Source of the DNA: Batillaria attramentaria
Taxonomy: Eukaryota > Mollusca > Gastropoda > Batillariidae
Length of the DNA: 64,000 nt
Assembly (NCBI GenBank): GCA_018292915.2
Contig: JACVVK020000437.1
Location: forward strand, 438,501 to 502,500
Reading direction: 5' to 3'
A model generated the notes under the pieces. It searched no databases and was not told the origin of the DNA. It was given only the letters and a program-made list of their open reading frames with translations. Both the position numbers and the translations under genes were made by a program. Of the stretch, positions 1-12,100 are shown piece by piece; the first letter of the stretch is position 1, and every line of letters starts with the position of its first letter.

Positions 1-1139
1 GTGCTGAACCTAGTGAAACTTTCTGGTTAGAAACTGTCCCATGCATGTGACTTCTATCGTGAGTCAATTCACGAAACGAATTCACATCAGTGTTCACTGG
101 TTTTCTTTGTGAACTAGTTCGCCACTATCTATGTGAAGTTTGAATGTTTAATACAACTCGGAATCGGACTTTATTATCTTTCTTCACTGTGGTGTCCGTT
201 TGATTGTGAGTTTGTGGTCAGTTTAGCTGTCTGTCCGGCTTTATGTTCAGCGTGTGCCTGACTCGAGCGTGGATGTGTGTGACAGAAGCATGGCAACTAC
301 AGTGTGACATACCGCTTAACTTCGGTACCACAGCACTGACACTCTAACACGACACCAAAACCAAGGGCGAACGCTATAAGATATCGACGTCGGGCTAGTC
401 CCCCTATCTCAAATATAGCACCAGTATTTACCGCCAAAAGTAATGGAATGGTTTCCAAGGAAGCATCACTGGGGTTAAGTTTCGGTATGTCAACAATGCG
501 TAGTGTCTTTTCTAGCAGTTACAGTGTTTAGAACGAAGTTCTGCACGGTGCTGTACCCGCAAACACGCATACTGCTATGTGCATACCCTAAAAAAAGTCT
601 ATTTTTAGGGCTCATATAGTGAAAATGGTAAGACAAACGATCGTTTTTGATAGTGACGCGGACGGAGGGAAACTTCACGGAGACCACCACAGCATTAGGG
701 GCCTGTGCTCTACAGTTTTCTGTAATAAAAAGTTAGGATCAAGTTATACCTAGCACAATAAGCATTCAGCTGTGTGTTATGTCACTTGAACACGATCATC
801 ACAGGCATCTCAACTGCAATCAAGGTTTTCCTGTGTGTGTCGCCGATCCCGGAGAACGGATGAAAAAAATACACATGTACTGTACATTCATGCAGTAAGT
901 GCTGTAATGGTACAGGGTATACGAGTAAAATAAAAATAAAAATCATTGACGCGATCGTTGTTTTGTCTTTTTTCCGTATCAAAACATCCTTGTATTTGTA
1001 CTGATTCGACGGTGGGTTCGAATGCTGCCTGGGTAAAAACTAGTTTTAGTAAAATCTATACCCCCGGGGTACAAAAAGGCATTAAAACATGTACAGACCG
1101 TATACCATTTAACTATAACTATTACGATGAAACACTCAC
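1..1139. other. Stretch without a recognised gene
   Basis: I see no gene I can support here. A short minus-strand reading frame at 490-690 has a possible upstream splice acceptor near 702-714, but it shows no family resemblance. It could be a second exon of the candidate exon at 1140-1478 only if a weak acceptor is used to match phase 0. Confidence 0.4.
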
Positions 1140-1478
1140 CTTAACAAGATTTTGTGGCACAATCCATGTTTTACTACTGTCATTGATGACAAGCTCGTAC
1201 ACGAGTCTGCAGACACCTGATTTGTCAGGCAAATAAAGGTGTTTGGCCGTCGAGTTGAAAAGGATTTGGTTGGAAGCATTCCCGATAATTTTCAGATGGT
1301 AAAAAGGTTGATCATTAAGATACATTGTGAACTGGTCTGCCACTGTCTGGACGCTTCCGAGTGGGTCATTTTTTACACCTTCCACAATGAAATCCAAGAC
1401 GTTGCATTCGTCTCTGGTCAAAAGCCAAACTAGGATTTCGAGCTCTTCAAAGCTAAACATGGTAGCTTTCCTGCTCAT
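1140..1478 (-). CDS. Candidate first coding exon, unknown protein
   Basis: A minus-strand frame starts at ATG 1478 and runs 113 codons to a consensus donor (AAG|GTGAGT) whose first intron base is 1139, phase 0. The predicted peptide is mixed hydrophobic and acidic, not repetitive, and has no signal peptide or membrane segment. I do not recognise the family. Support comes from the long non-repetitive frame together with the strong donor. No second exon could be assigned confidently between 1 and 1100, so the gene may continue beyond the left edge. It could also be a relic of a mobile element. Confidence 0.35.
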
Positions 1479-1940
1479 TATAATATGTTGTGAAGGAGCG
1501 TAGAACTGTGGCCTTTCGACTGCCTATAAATCGTCTGTATCCAAGTTTATTTTGAATTTTGCATCAACAACCGGGCGGCAGAAAGCAAAATTTTCGATCG
1601 ACTGCGTTTGCTTTACGATGAATGGGGCGATGCTCGCAAACGACACAGTTTTATCCTCAGTGGAGCTGAAACAAACAAAATTTAATAAGAGTGTGAAGAC
1701 CAAACAAAAACCACATCACAAACAAGCTAACCACCACCACGGCCTCCACCACCACCATACAAGCAAACAAACAGTGCAAACACGTATGCATGAGCTAGCT
1801 CATGAAGAGCCGCAAGCAGCACAATACGGCTTTTCTTCTACTGTTCTCTTTTTCAATGCCTTTAGTTTCTCGCAGTGCCAGTACGCTGTGCGTCTTGTCG
1901 TAAAATGGAAACGCATGGCAGATTTAAAACAAGATGGCCA

Positions 1941-2010
1941 CCAGCCCAATATGTTGTTTCCATTTGATCACCTGCTATCGTCACGGTCGTTCTTTTGTAA
2001 TGCCATGTAT

Positions 2011-2071
<61 letters not shown>

Positions 2072-2111
2072 CTCTCTCTCTCTCTCTGAATGGAAACAAC
2101 TGACCGGGCTG
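1941..2111. repeat. Inverted GTTGTTTCCATT pair around (CA)n(CT)n
   Basis: ATGTTGTTTCCATT at 1951-1964 is mirrored by AATGGAAACAAC at 2089-2100. Both are flanked on the outer side by an AGCCC-type sequence, giving two ends that face each other across about 125 bp. A (CA)n tract (about 2012-2068) followed by (CT)n fills the inside. The same terminal motif recurs at 3997-4026, 12455-12467 and 18833-18860. Confidence 0.5.
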
Positions 2112-2370
2112 TCACACAAATCTTGTTTTTGGAAGAGAGACGTCAAGTTGTATTCTTTGAAATCTATGACGTTTTTGCTCACTGGGATGACGCATAATAC
2201 ATTTGGCGTAATAACTTTGATACAGTTCTTGCAATGAAAGCAGGCCCATGAAAATTGAAGTGTTGCTGCTGCGTGCGCAGTGTAAAGATCGAATTAATAC
2301 CGACCCAATATGTTTAACAGACAAGTCTGCGCGGCGAACGTTTTCTAACTATGTGTTATGTCAGACATAC

Positions 2371-2435
2371 ACACGCGCGCGCGCACACACTCACACGCAC
2401 GCACGCACGCGCACACGCACACACACACACAGACT
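2371..2435. repeat. (CA)n/(CG)n microsatellite
   Basis: An alternating purine-pyrimidine tract of CACACG and CGCG units. Reading frames that cross it on either strand are artefacts. Confidence 0.9.
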
Positions 2436-2549
2436 CGCGCGAGCCGCGTTTGTGCTCCATTGAGACCTATGTGGTGTTCTCTCACTCTACTATGCTATTG
2501 AGTGAGAGTCAGTGGGAAAAACAAAGCACACTACATCAATGAAACTCCC

Positions 2550-3010
2550 GCTTTCCCCGTCTACACATAGAGAACGTCCAAAAAGTGGCGACACATCCCC
2601 AAGAAATGCCAGTATCACGTCAATCAAACATGACGTCGGAAAAATGACGCTGATACTGCCTTTTGCGTCAGTGCGCGCGTGCCTTTTCTGCGATGGATCT
2701 GACCTGTTCAGTACTGTAAGCAGCCCTGCACAGCGTTCTGGGTTCTTCTTCTTTCATGAATTTGTTCTCCGTGCATATTCTGTTCATAAAGTATTGGAGT
2801 TGTATTCTGTTATATCCCGTGTCTTCTCTGCGATTGCACGAAGATGGCGACATAGTAGAAGTAAAATACACCACGTCTCCAAACAGAGGAATTCGGAAAG
2901 AAAGTGGCGAGACACCCCCAAGAAAAAACAGCATCACGTCAATCAAACATGACGCACTTACTTTACGTCAGTGCGCGTGCGTCTCTTCTTCGATGTTTGT
3001 GAGGCGTGTG
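2550..3010. repeat. Diverged direct duplication around an LTR fragment
   Basis: About 80 bp near 2575-2650 recurs near 2885-2955, sharing AAAGTGGCGA, CCCCAAGAAA and CACGTCAATCAAACATGACG. CGTCAGTGCGCGxG follows in both copies. The truncated LTR at about 2690-2867 lies between them. Confidence 0.7.
2690..2867 (+). mobile_element. Truncated Gypsy LTR, relative of 20038-25152
   Basis: This stretch matches the 3' half of the 314-bp LTR of the Gypsy element at 20038-25152, read in the opposite orientation. It shares AGATCTGACCTGTT-like sequence, CTGCACAGCGTTCTGGGTTC, CATAAAGTATTGGAGTT and CCCGTGTCTTCTCTGCGA. Substitutions are numerous, so this is an older copy of a related family. The LTR 5' half and any internal region are absent. 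Confidence 0.8.
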
Positions 3011-3059
3011 GCTTGTAGTGGAAATGTGCTGTGAGTACAAATTTTCGAGTCAACTGACG

Positions 3060-4030
3060 ATAATGGCTGCAGTGAATTTTTCTAATTTTTTTGTATATTT
3101 TTTATGGCACCCCAGGCTCATTATCTATGTATAGTAGGAGCGATTTTGAGATCTAAAGTGTGTTCACCAGCACTTTTATCAGGTACGGCTTACGCCAAAA
3201 GTATAAAAGCGACAACCTCCAAAATTCACTTAGTTGAGAGTCCGTATTCATGCTATCTATGTCCAAAAAAATGGAGTGGTTTAGGTAAATATTATGCCTT
3301 TAAACGCCAGAAAGCCACTTTTTTTGAAAAGGGCGATAACTCGCAAATCATGTGTGCAATCGTACCTGGATCGGGCCTTCTATTCAACAATCTTGATTCA
3401 TTTAGAAACCCCAAATTTGAAATCGATCGGTTCAGTATTTTCGGAGAAATAGGCATCTGAACTGGGTTCACATGCAATGTCAACTCAGGCTCGGTTTACA
3501 TGAAAACTATAAGAGCGACCATTTTCTAGTAGTGACTCTGTTCAGAGTCCGTATTCAAGCTATCTACTGCCAAAAAATTGAGTGATTTAAATAAATATTA
3601 CGCCTGTACACGAAAGACAACCAACTTGTCTCAAAAGGGCGATAACTCCCAAATCACTTAAGCAATCATCACACGCTTGAATCGTGTAATGTAACATTTT
3701 GATATATTTGGATACCCCAAATTTGAAGCCATTCGGTTGAGTATTTTCGAAGAAACGGGCCTGGACACAATTCACACACACACACGCACGCACGCACACA
3801 CATACGCACAGACGGCACTCACTGAGGAGGAGAAGCGCGTTCGGTGGACCGTACATGTCAGCATCGATGACGCACGTTTTGTTACGTCATTGTCAGAGTT
3901 ACACTTGCAAAATCGTCTCTGCGGGAGATCGGCAGTGACGTGCGTTTGTACCACAGATGCTTGCCCATGAACGTGGAAAATTTAGCCCGTCCTATGATGT
4001 TGTTTCCATTACTATGGAAACAACATAAAA
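3060..4030. repeat. Unclassified repeat with internal duplication and palindromic end
   Basis: Two diverged units are visible: about 3230-3360 and 3540-3665. They share AGAGTCCGTATTCA, AATATTAxGCCT and GGCGATAACTC (3332-3342 and 3638-3648). They are followed by a (CA)n tract, a block rich in ACGTCA, and a palindrome at 3997-4026 (ATGTTGTTTCCAT mirrored). The same order of parts, with GGCGATAACTC at 13610-13620 and a palindrome at 18833-18860, brackets the P element at 13877-18739. This suggests one dispersed family. I see no coding capacity. Confidence 0.5.
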
Positions 4031-4430
4031 AGAAGAAGAGATAAACAGTTAAGTTTACTGATGTTTGTAGTCAAAAGTTAAATTGCTTTCCACTATGATT
4101 CTGTATTGCAGCATCTAGTCAGCTTTGTGTCTGCATGCCAGACTGAGGTTAGTTGTCAAATACTGTATCAACCTCAAAGAGAAATTTCGCAGCGGAATAT
4201 ATATTCACAATGACCCGCTCATACGTGTACAAGGGATACAAGGTGCGCTGAAGTGTTCAAAGTTCGTGCCTCTCATTCCGGTGTTTGATTTTCATCTTTT
4301 GAACTGGTCCGCACAAACTTCTCTTTCTATCTGCCAGTGATGCTCTTTCCGTCTTCGTGTGGTTTCCAGATAACAACGCTTTTGGTATAGCAAATAAAAG
4401 CGACATAAAAGGGACAGAAACCACTTAACT
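4031..4430. other. No feature recognised
   Basis: Short frames only and no repeat that I recognise. Confidence 0.4.
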
Positions 4431-4449
4431 TTGACAAAGGACGGCACAG

Positions 4450-4479
4450 GTCGACGTTTCGGCTTTCGCCTTCTTCAGG
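4450..4479 (-). ncRNA. Degenerate hammerhead-ribozyme-like core
   Basis: Read on the minus strand, CTGAAGA is followed by a small stem-loop (GGC-GAAA-GCC) and then GAAACGTC. This is the order of hammerhead core parts (CUGAUGA, stem II, GAAA, cleavage triplet) with one change, U to A, in the first box. Penelope-like elements are known to carry hammerhead motifs near their ends. The altered core and short helices make activity doubtful. Confidence 0.4.
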
Positions 4480-4805
4480 ACATACATAATGGTACATAAC
4501 TTCAACAAACAAACTAAAGGTAACTCTGCGGACGTACTGACATACACGGCGCGGGAAAAAAAAAAAAAAAAAAAAAAGTGGGCGAGAAAAGGACCAGAAA
4601 AAATAGTAAAAATATCACAACACCCATCCTTTGGTGACAAAACACCATGGACTGTGTGTGAAAAAAATAAATAAATAAAAATGTTGGGCAGAAAAGAACA
4701 AAAAAGAATAGTGAAAATTAGCAATCACAACACCCATCCTTTGGTGACACAGGACCATGGATTGTGTGTGAAAAAAGTTCAGAGGGTTATGTTACGGCTT
4801 TTCGT

Positions 4806-5680
4806 TCAAACCACCCGGGGCCTAACTCGGGAGCCAAGCCAATGAAGGTACGACCTCGACCTCTTAGCCACGTGACTGGGGTTACCCGGGGCCTGGCTTC
4901 CCAGGCGCTGAATAATGTGCGACTCCATGTCGCGTCTGTCTGTGGCGTCGCCGTGCATAAGCCACAGGCCAGTTACTGTCATATTTAAGATGGAGTGGCC
5001 TGCATAATTAAAATGCACGGCAACGGGTTTTATTCTGTTGTGTCTGGTGTCGGCGATATGTTCAGCAAAGCGTGTTGCCAGGCTACGTCCAGTTTCCCCA
5101 ACATACAGTTTGTGGCATGCGGTACAGATGATGGCGTATATGAGGTTTGTACTGTCGCATGTGAAGTGGCGTTTGATGGTCATTTTTCCTTTGGGGCCCT
5201 TGACAGAAGTCACTGTTGAGACATGACAGCAAGTCTTGCAATTTTGTTTTTTGCATGGAGTTGTACCAGGGGGTAGGGGTTGGTGGGGCCTGACACTGGC
5301 GCGAACCAGAAGGTCTCGTAAGTTGGTGTCCCTCTTGTAAGCAACAAGAGGTGGGGTGTGGAAGGTCTGTCCAACTGTGCAACTCTTCGACAGAATATGC
5401 CAGTTGGACATGATGATACGTTTGACTGACAGATTATGGGGATGAAATAGAATGGAGAAAACCGGACGTTCCTGGGCAACTGTATTGGAAGAGGTGTTAG
5501 GATTGTGGTGTGTTGTAACTCTCAAAAGGGCTGCATCGATGATGGTTTGGGGATAGCCCCTCTTTACAAAGAACTGCGACATTTCAACTGAACGTTCTTG
5601 AAAATCCTCTGAATCTGAACAAAGCCTCTTAAGGCGAAGGAACTGACATTTTACTGAAGCTTTTGGTATAGACTGAGAGA
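4806..5680 (-). pseudogene. GIY-YIG endonuclease part of a Penelope-like polyprotein
   Basis: The frame stays open from about 5680 to the stop at 4806 (about 290 codons) but lacks the reverse transcriptase that should precede it. Near its C-terminal third it carries the GIY-YIG signature as NLIYAIICTACHKLYVGETG, then RxxEH and, later, a conserved glutamate in DMESHIIQRLG. The preceding CKKxxCKTC segment is the cysteine-rich linker seen in Penelope-like elements. In this family the nuclease nicks target DNA for reverse transcription. The ATG at 5582 is internal to the homology and is not a true start. Confidence 0.85.
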
Positions 5681-5690
5681 AACGGCGTAT

Positions 5691-7044
5691 TATACTTTTT
5701 TTTTTGCACCGAGCCAGCTTTGCAAAAACTATGAGCTGTAGATTTCAGGTTTTTACGGTATGCATTTTTTGGGCCATTTCTTTTTTGCTAAACATTAGCC
5801 CTGTGTCAGTGTCACTGTGACTTTCTCGATAAGGTGCAAACTCAACGGCCGTTTGAATAGGTGACACGGACGGTGAAGCATCTACATGCATTCTTCAGCC
5901 AGTTACACCATGACTGCCCTCTCAGTGAGTCTAATACGCCTCAAACTGGGCTATCTACAAACGACGCGATCTCGCTATGACTGCATTCCACGTCTCGGTG
6001 CACCTTTGCACCTTTGCCTTTGTTGGTTTCTACGAAAGTTATGCCATGGCAGCATACTTCGACTTGAAATGGCTTCCATACATACATTACTGACTTGTTG
6101 GCTTCTGCGAAAGTTATTACAACATACTTCAGTCGAAACGTTTCCAGTCAATGCACATAAAACCGAAAAAGAAGCCAGTCTTCAGTGGATTTTCCTGTCA
6201 TCCCCCCCCCCCCCCTTCTTCTACGTAGCTGAAAACTGCATGTCCCATTTTCAAGTAGTGCACATGCCCATGCCGATAGATCGCTGAACAGCCATTATGA
6301 GCCAGTGCTCGAGTGGCATCAGACGGAAAAAAACGAAAATCATTAAATCTCATTGTCCTACGGCATCGCAGAAATGTTTCTCAGTCTCAAACCCAAATAC
6401 TGCAGCAAGAAAACGACACGTGCAAACGTTGAACACGGCCGGGTCAAACACGGGAGAAGAAGCTGGAAACACGTGGGGAAAGGGGACAAACGAACCACAA
6501 AGGGAACAATAAGGAAAGACACCCAAACTACTGATAATCCGTAGCAATTAACACTAGAAACATTTCACAGTTACACCAGTCACAAAGGGGTGAAACAAAA
6601 TTAAGTCCTCGATCTCCAATAATTATTCTTCTCGATTGCAACAACCTTAGCGGGGCAACATCCCGCAGTAAAGCGTCGAATTGTTTCCCCGTCGGTTAAT
6701 CCATCAGAATATCTGGAGACCCCGTATGTCGCAGCGGAACCAAGTTCATCCTTCGCTGATCTTGGACACTTGACAGCTTCTGACAGACTCATGCCTGCAT
6801 GCCAGCTGACCTCACTCGTGACAATGATTTTTTTTTTAAAATTCGGTCAGAAAGTCTACGAATTCTGTTTCACAGCCTGTGATCCAAGGGTTACATACTT
6901 TGATAAAATCAGTTTACTTTGCAATCCTCATCTTCCATTTTTTTTTGTTTGCTGAAAAAGAAACACGCACAACTTGATATTATTTTGAATGTATCCGAAA
7001 AGTGACCATTGCTAAACAGGGAGCCAGTATCGCCGAACCTCTAT
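5691..7044. other. No gene supported
   Basis: Frames such as 5886-6287 (plus) have no recognisable domain and run through a poly-C tract. No splice structure or repeat family could be assigned. Confidence 0.4.
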
Positions 7045-7197
7045 AGCGTTGGCTTTCAATGCTCAGGTTGCTCAGGATTCGATTCCCAGCAGCTAGACAA
7101 AATTTTGCACATGTGTTGACCTTTTCCTCCTTGCCCCGTCTTTGATATCAAGGTTAATTAGTAGAAGAGGACGTTAAACCCAGAAACAAAGTATTCT
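7045..7197 (+). mobile_element. Diverged SINE, GGACGTTAAAC family
   Basis: It keeps the family body (CTTGCCCCGTCTTTGATATC and GGACGTTAAACCC) and a worn tRNA-like head with GATTCGATTCCC. It is the most diverged of six copies in the window and no target duplication is visible. Confidence 0.7.
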
Positions 7198-7249
7198 TAA
7201 AATGAAATCATCCACCTTAACAAAAACATACAGTATACTATAAACCAAG

Positions 7250-8775
7250 GCTGGCCGAGTTTTCCGCTTCCTTGGGTACCTCAAGTGCTCGATGCTATTT
7301 ATTCTGGTCGGAGTCTACTCACAGATGTGCGCCAGTCACGTGGTACATGTGCATGATTTAATACTGCAGACCGTTGAGTGCAGCCGTTCGAGTTAGAGCC
7401 ATGGACTTACGATCAATAATAACAGGGTGTAACGTTGTGGTTTGAAGGTGACCGATAAGCAATCGATTTACGATGACGAAGCATATTTGGTTGGCGAAAT
7501 CTGACTAAACTGCAGTTTTTCTACCCCCCCCCCCCCCCAACAACAACAACAACAGCAACAACAACATGCACGATAAAACATTTTTGTTTGTTTGTTTTGT
7601 TTATAATACAAACATTCACCCTGACAGATGCGTACTTGTGCTGATCTGATGGCTTCTTATGTTTCCGTCGCCAAGGTGATTTCAGGTGCTCCGTGCTATC
7701 TGTTCTAGTCAGAGTCCAGTCACAGGAAGCGCTTCATTCGCGAGGTACTTTAAAAAAAAAAAATACTGCAGACCGTTTACTGCAGCAGTTCACACACTCG
7801 AATAATACTGAGGATGCCAGTCTGGACAGGTCACTTAAAAGCGTGGGACAGAAAGATATTGTTACATAACACAGGGATTTCCTACTGCGATGAACAAGCA
7901 GCTAGCGCCGCACTGTGCACTCAATAGGAAACTGAAACAGGTGCAAAAATCAATAACCAATGCAAGCGTCGGTATACATGTTCAGTGCCATTCTCAGTTG
8001 CAAACTAAAAAATGACATTCTTTGATGAAATCAAGTGCAGCAAATCAAAAACGCTTTCGGGATTTTCCTCTAACTGTAAAATAATTACCCATTTACCGGT
8101 GAAAGTAAAGGCGAGATGGGAGTGAAGACTGTGACTGAAGACGTCAGTCGAAGCACGATCGTTCACCAGAAGTGCAAGCGCCTGCAACCAGTCATCCTAT
8201 GTCCTCGCCTGGTGGCTGCTTGGTTACCCCAGGGACTGGTTCTAGTCAGAGTCTAGTCACAGGAAGCGCATCATTCGCGTGGTACATTTTTTTTTCTTTT
8301 TTCGATAGCTGCAGCAGTTCACACACTCGAACTGAGGATGCCAGTCTGGACAGGTCACTTAAAAGCGTGGGACAGAAAGACTGATGATATTGTTACATAA
8401 CACAGGGATTTACTACGAGCAAGCAGCCAGCGCCGCACTGTGCACTCAATAGGAAACTGAAACAGGTGCAAAAATCAATAACCAGTGCAAGCGTATGTTT
8501 AGTGCCATTCAGTTCTCAGTTGCGAACTAAAAACATGAAATGATATTATTTGATGAAATCAAGTGCAGCAAATCAAAACCGCTTTCCGGATTTTCCTCTA
8601 GTTTCTTTCTATCTTTCTAACTGTAAAATAATTCCACTTACCGGTGAAAGGCGATATGGGCGTGAAGGCTGACTGAAGACGTCAGTCGAAGCACGATCGT
8701 TAACCAGAAATGCAAGCGCCTGCAACTGGACCAGTCATACCCTATGTCCCCGGCTAGTGGCTGCTTGGTTACACT
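7250..8775. repeat. Tandem segmental duplication, about 530-bp period
   Basis: Unit B (about 7705-8230) and unit C (about 8237-8775) align along their whole length. Shared markers include TTCTAGTCAGAGTC, GAGGATGCCAGTCTGGACAG, CAGCGCCGCACTGTGCACTC and TGGTGGCTGCTTGGTTAC. A partial, more diverged unit lies at about 7250-7400. Neither unit has a long frame. Small indels separate the units. Confidence 0.85.
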
Positions 8776-8789
8776 GTGACAAACAAATA

Positions 8790-8935
8790 CAGTCGAACAC
8801 GCTTAAGTCGAATTCGCAAGAAATGAATTTTTGATCGACTTATCCGACTGCTGACTTATCCGTGACGACGGATAAAATCGAATTTCGAAGAGGGCTTCCA
8901 GTTAAGCGAGTTGCACCCATTCACCCCTAGAGTCG
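8790..8935. mobile_element. Possible pogo/mariner-like element end
   Basis: After a TA dinucleotide, the sequence CAGTCGAACACGCTTAAGTC resembles the CAGTC-type end of the element at 33440-34258. A matching opposite end was not found, so this is probably a fragment. Confidence 0.35.
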
Positions 8936-9002
8936 GCCGTTTAGAAACTGACTATTTCCCCTGGTCAGCACAAGTTTACTGCTAGAGCTAAACTCAAAGC
9001 GG

Positions 9003-9004
<2 letters not shown>

Positions 9005-9046
<42 letters not shown>
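9005..9046. repeat. (GT)n microsatellite
   Basis: An uninterrupted GT run of about 40 bp upstream of the non-LTR element. Confidence 0.95.
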
Positions 9047-9160
9047 CTGAGTGACGGTGTGTGCATGCGGCGCCGGGGGGGAGGGGGAGGGGGAGAGAAT
9101 AAGTCACCCCCCACCCCCCCCCAAGAAAAAAAAAACCCTTGCAAAAAGCAGAAATCCCTA

Positions 9161-12100
9161 CATGGTCCACCCCTTGTCGTGGGGTAGTGGCTTGTGTACC
9201 TCAATGACCCAGAGAACTATGCCAGCAGGAGCACATGCTCCTGGCAGGGTCACCCAAGCTGGACAGGTCGAAGGGTAGAGGTCAGACGAATGTGGACCAC
9301 CTCTCCAAGAGGCTAAATGGGTTTGCGTAGGGTTAACAGCCCTACCTGTAAAAAACACTAAGTTACAAAAGCATCGACAGCAACAAACCGAGACATTCAC
9401 CTGGGCGAGGAAGGGTCTCCATCCCGGAGACCTATGACGCATTGCAGTGAAAGCCGAAAGGAAGCTGCAAGGCCGACCCCCCTTCTAACACCCAGGACAA
9501 CAACGAGAGTAGCCACATGGAACATCAGGACAATGTATGAAGTAGGAAGGACCATACAAGTAGCAAGAGAGATGAAGAACTACAAGATAGGAGTACTGGG
9601 ACTGAGTGAGACAAGGTGGCTACAGACAGGACAGCTGAGATTTTCATCGGGAGAGCAATTGCTGTACTCTGGACACACAGAGGATGGAGCCCCCCACACT
9701 GAGGGCGTGGCCCTGATGCTGGCACCGGAGGCACAGCGGGCACTCATCGGCTGGGAACCTGTCAACTCCCGCATCATCACAGCCAAATTCATCACCAAGA
9801 AAAAAGACATCAAGCTGAACATCATCCAGTGCTACGCTCCCACCAATGATGCGGAAGAGGAGAAAAAAGATGACTTCTACCAACAACTGCAGACAGTGAT
9901 AGATAGAGGAGGAGCCAAGGACATGACCATACTGATGGGAGACTTCAACGCCAAGATTGGATCAGACAACACAGGCTACGAGGACACCATGGGAACACAT
10001 GGACTGGGACAGATGAACGAAAATGGCGAGCGCTTTGCAAACTTTTGTGCCCTGAACCAGCTAGTGATAGGAGGCAGCATTTTTCCACACAAGCGCATCC
10101 ACAAGGCCACATGGAGATCGCCGGACCATGTCACGGAGAACCAGATTGATCACATCTGCATCAGCCGGAAGTTCAGGAGATCGTGGCGGGATGTGCGCGT
10201 GATGAGGGGTGCCGATGTATCATCAGACCACCACCTTCTTGCAACAACATTGAGACTTCGGCTTATGAGGCACACCAACGCCAACAACACACGGACCAGG
10301 TACAACGTTGGACTACTCAGGAACACAGACACACAAGCAGCATTCCGGATCAGCCTTTCCAACAGGTTCCAGCCACTGCAAGACCTGATAGAAGACAGTG
10401 AAATGGACATCGAGACACACTGGGAACACAGCAAGAAACTTTGGCACGACACATGCGAAGAGGTCCTTGGCAAGAGAAAGACCCAACATAAGGAATGGAT
10501 CTCTGCTGATACCATCCAGAAGCTGGAAGTTAGGAAAGAGAAGAAAACTGCACTGAACACGAGCCGAACAAGAAGAGCTAAGGCAAAGGCACAAGAGGAA
10601 TACACAGCAGCTGACAGAGAAGTGAAGAGGAGCACCAGGAAGGACAAGAGGGACTACATCGACAACCTGGCCAGTCAAGCAGAGGAAGCAGCCCGAAAAG
10701 GGAATCTAAAAGACCTGTACCAGGTGACCAAGAAGCTCGCGGGCAAATTTCAGCAGACAGACAAACCAGTGAAGGACAAGAACGGGCACCCACTGACAAC
10801 AACTGAGGAACAGCTGAAGCGATGGGCAGAACACTTCAGGGAGTTGTTAAATCGACCCATCCCTGAAACACCACCAGACATCCCACCAGCAGAGACAGAA
10901 CTACCCATCAACTGCGACAAGCCCTCTAAGGCGGAGATCAGGAAAGCCATCATGACACTGAGAAATGGGAAAGCTGCCGGGCCGGACGAGATACCAGCAG
11001 AAGCCATCAAAGCAGACACAGAGACAGCCGTCAACATGCTGCACAGCCTATTCAGCAAGATCTGGGAGAAGGAAGAGGTGCCAGCCCAGTGGAAAGAAGG
11101 GATCGTCATCAAGCTGCCAAAGAAAGGGGACCTCAGGGACTGCAGCAACTACCGAGGGATCATGCTCCTGTCAGTGCCAGGCAAGTTTCTCAACAGAATT
11201 CTACTGGAGAGGATGAGAGAGGCAGTCGACCCCATGCTCCGCAGGAACAGGTCCTGCGCTGCCTACGCATCATTGTGGAGCAGTCACTGGAGTGGAACTC
11301 CCCCCTCTACATCAACTTCATAGACTATGAGAAGGCTTTCGACAGTGTAGACAGAGAGGCACTGTGGAAGCTGCTAAGGCACTATGGAGTTCCCGGGAAG
11401 ATCATCTCCTTGATCCAGTGCACCTACCAAGACATGAGCTGCAGGATTGCCCATGCTGGCCAGTTGTCAGAAAGCTTCGAGGTGAAGACCGGAGTCCGCC
11501 AGGGATGCCTGTTGTCCCCGTTTCTCTTCCTCCTGGTCATCGACTGGATCATGAAGACCACTACAGCAGGCAGGAAAAACGGGATACAGTGGACACTCTG
11601 GACGCAGCTGGATGACCTCGACTTCGCAGACGACCTGGCGCTCCTGTCTCACAGCCACAGCCAGATGCAGGACAAGACTACGCGCCTGGAAGCCACATCA
11701 GCCGGAACAGGGCTCAAGATCAACAGGAAGAAAACCGAGCTGATGAAGATCAACACCACTGCCAACACTGACACCAGTCACAGTCGGTGGAGAGCCCATC
11801 AGGGAGGTGGAGTCTTTTGTCTACCTGGGGAGTGTGGTTGATGGACAGGGAGGCACAGACCGAGACGTCACAGCCAGAATCGGCAAGGCAAGGGCAGCAA
11901 TGGTCATGCTGAAGAACGTCTGGGCATCCAAAGTTGTCAGCATAAGAACCAAACTCCGCATCTTCAACTCCAACGTGAAGTCAGTTCTGCTCTACGGATG
12001 CGAAACATGGAGGACAACAAAGACGTTGCAGCAGAAGATCCAGACATTTCTCAACACCTGTCTGAGGCGCATCTTCAACATCCGATGGCCAGAGAAGATC

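Larger units (their letters stand above)
4431..5690 (-). mobile_element. Penelope-like retroelement, 3' fragment
   Basis: On the minus strand, a coding fragment (5680 to 4806) is followed by an untranslated tail that ends near a hammerhead-like core at 4450-4479. The reverse transcriptase part is missing; the homology begins at about 5690. The tail contains a purine tract and a tandem pair of about 90-100 bp (about 4581-4670 and 4687-4777), each with CACCCATCCTTTGGTGACA. A further scrap of the same coding end lies near 12549-12585. The copy is 5'-truncated and cannot move by itself. Confidence 0.8.

Noticed and set aside
1552..2103. 183-codon plus-strand frame
   Set aside because: It runs through CAC-rich and (CA)n sequence, has no domain, and lies over an inverted-repeat structure.
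5886..6287. 133-codon plus-strand frame
   Set aside because: No recognisable domain, crosses a poly-C tract, no splice or promoter support.
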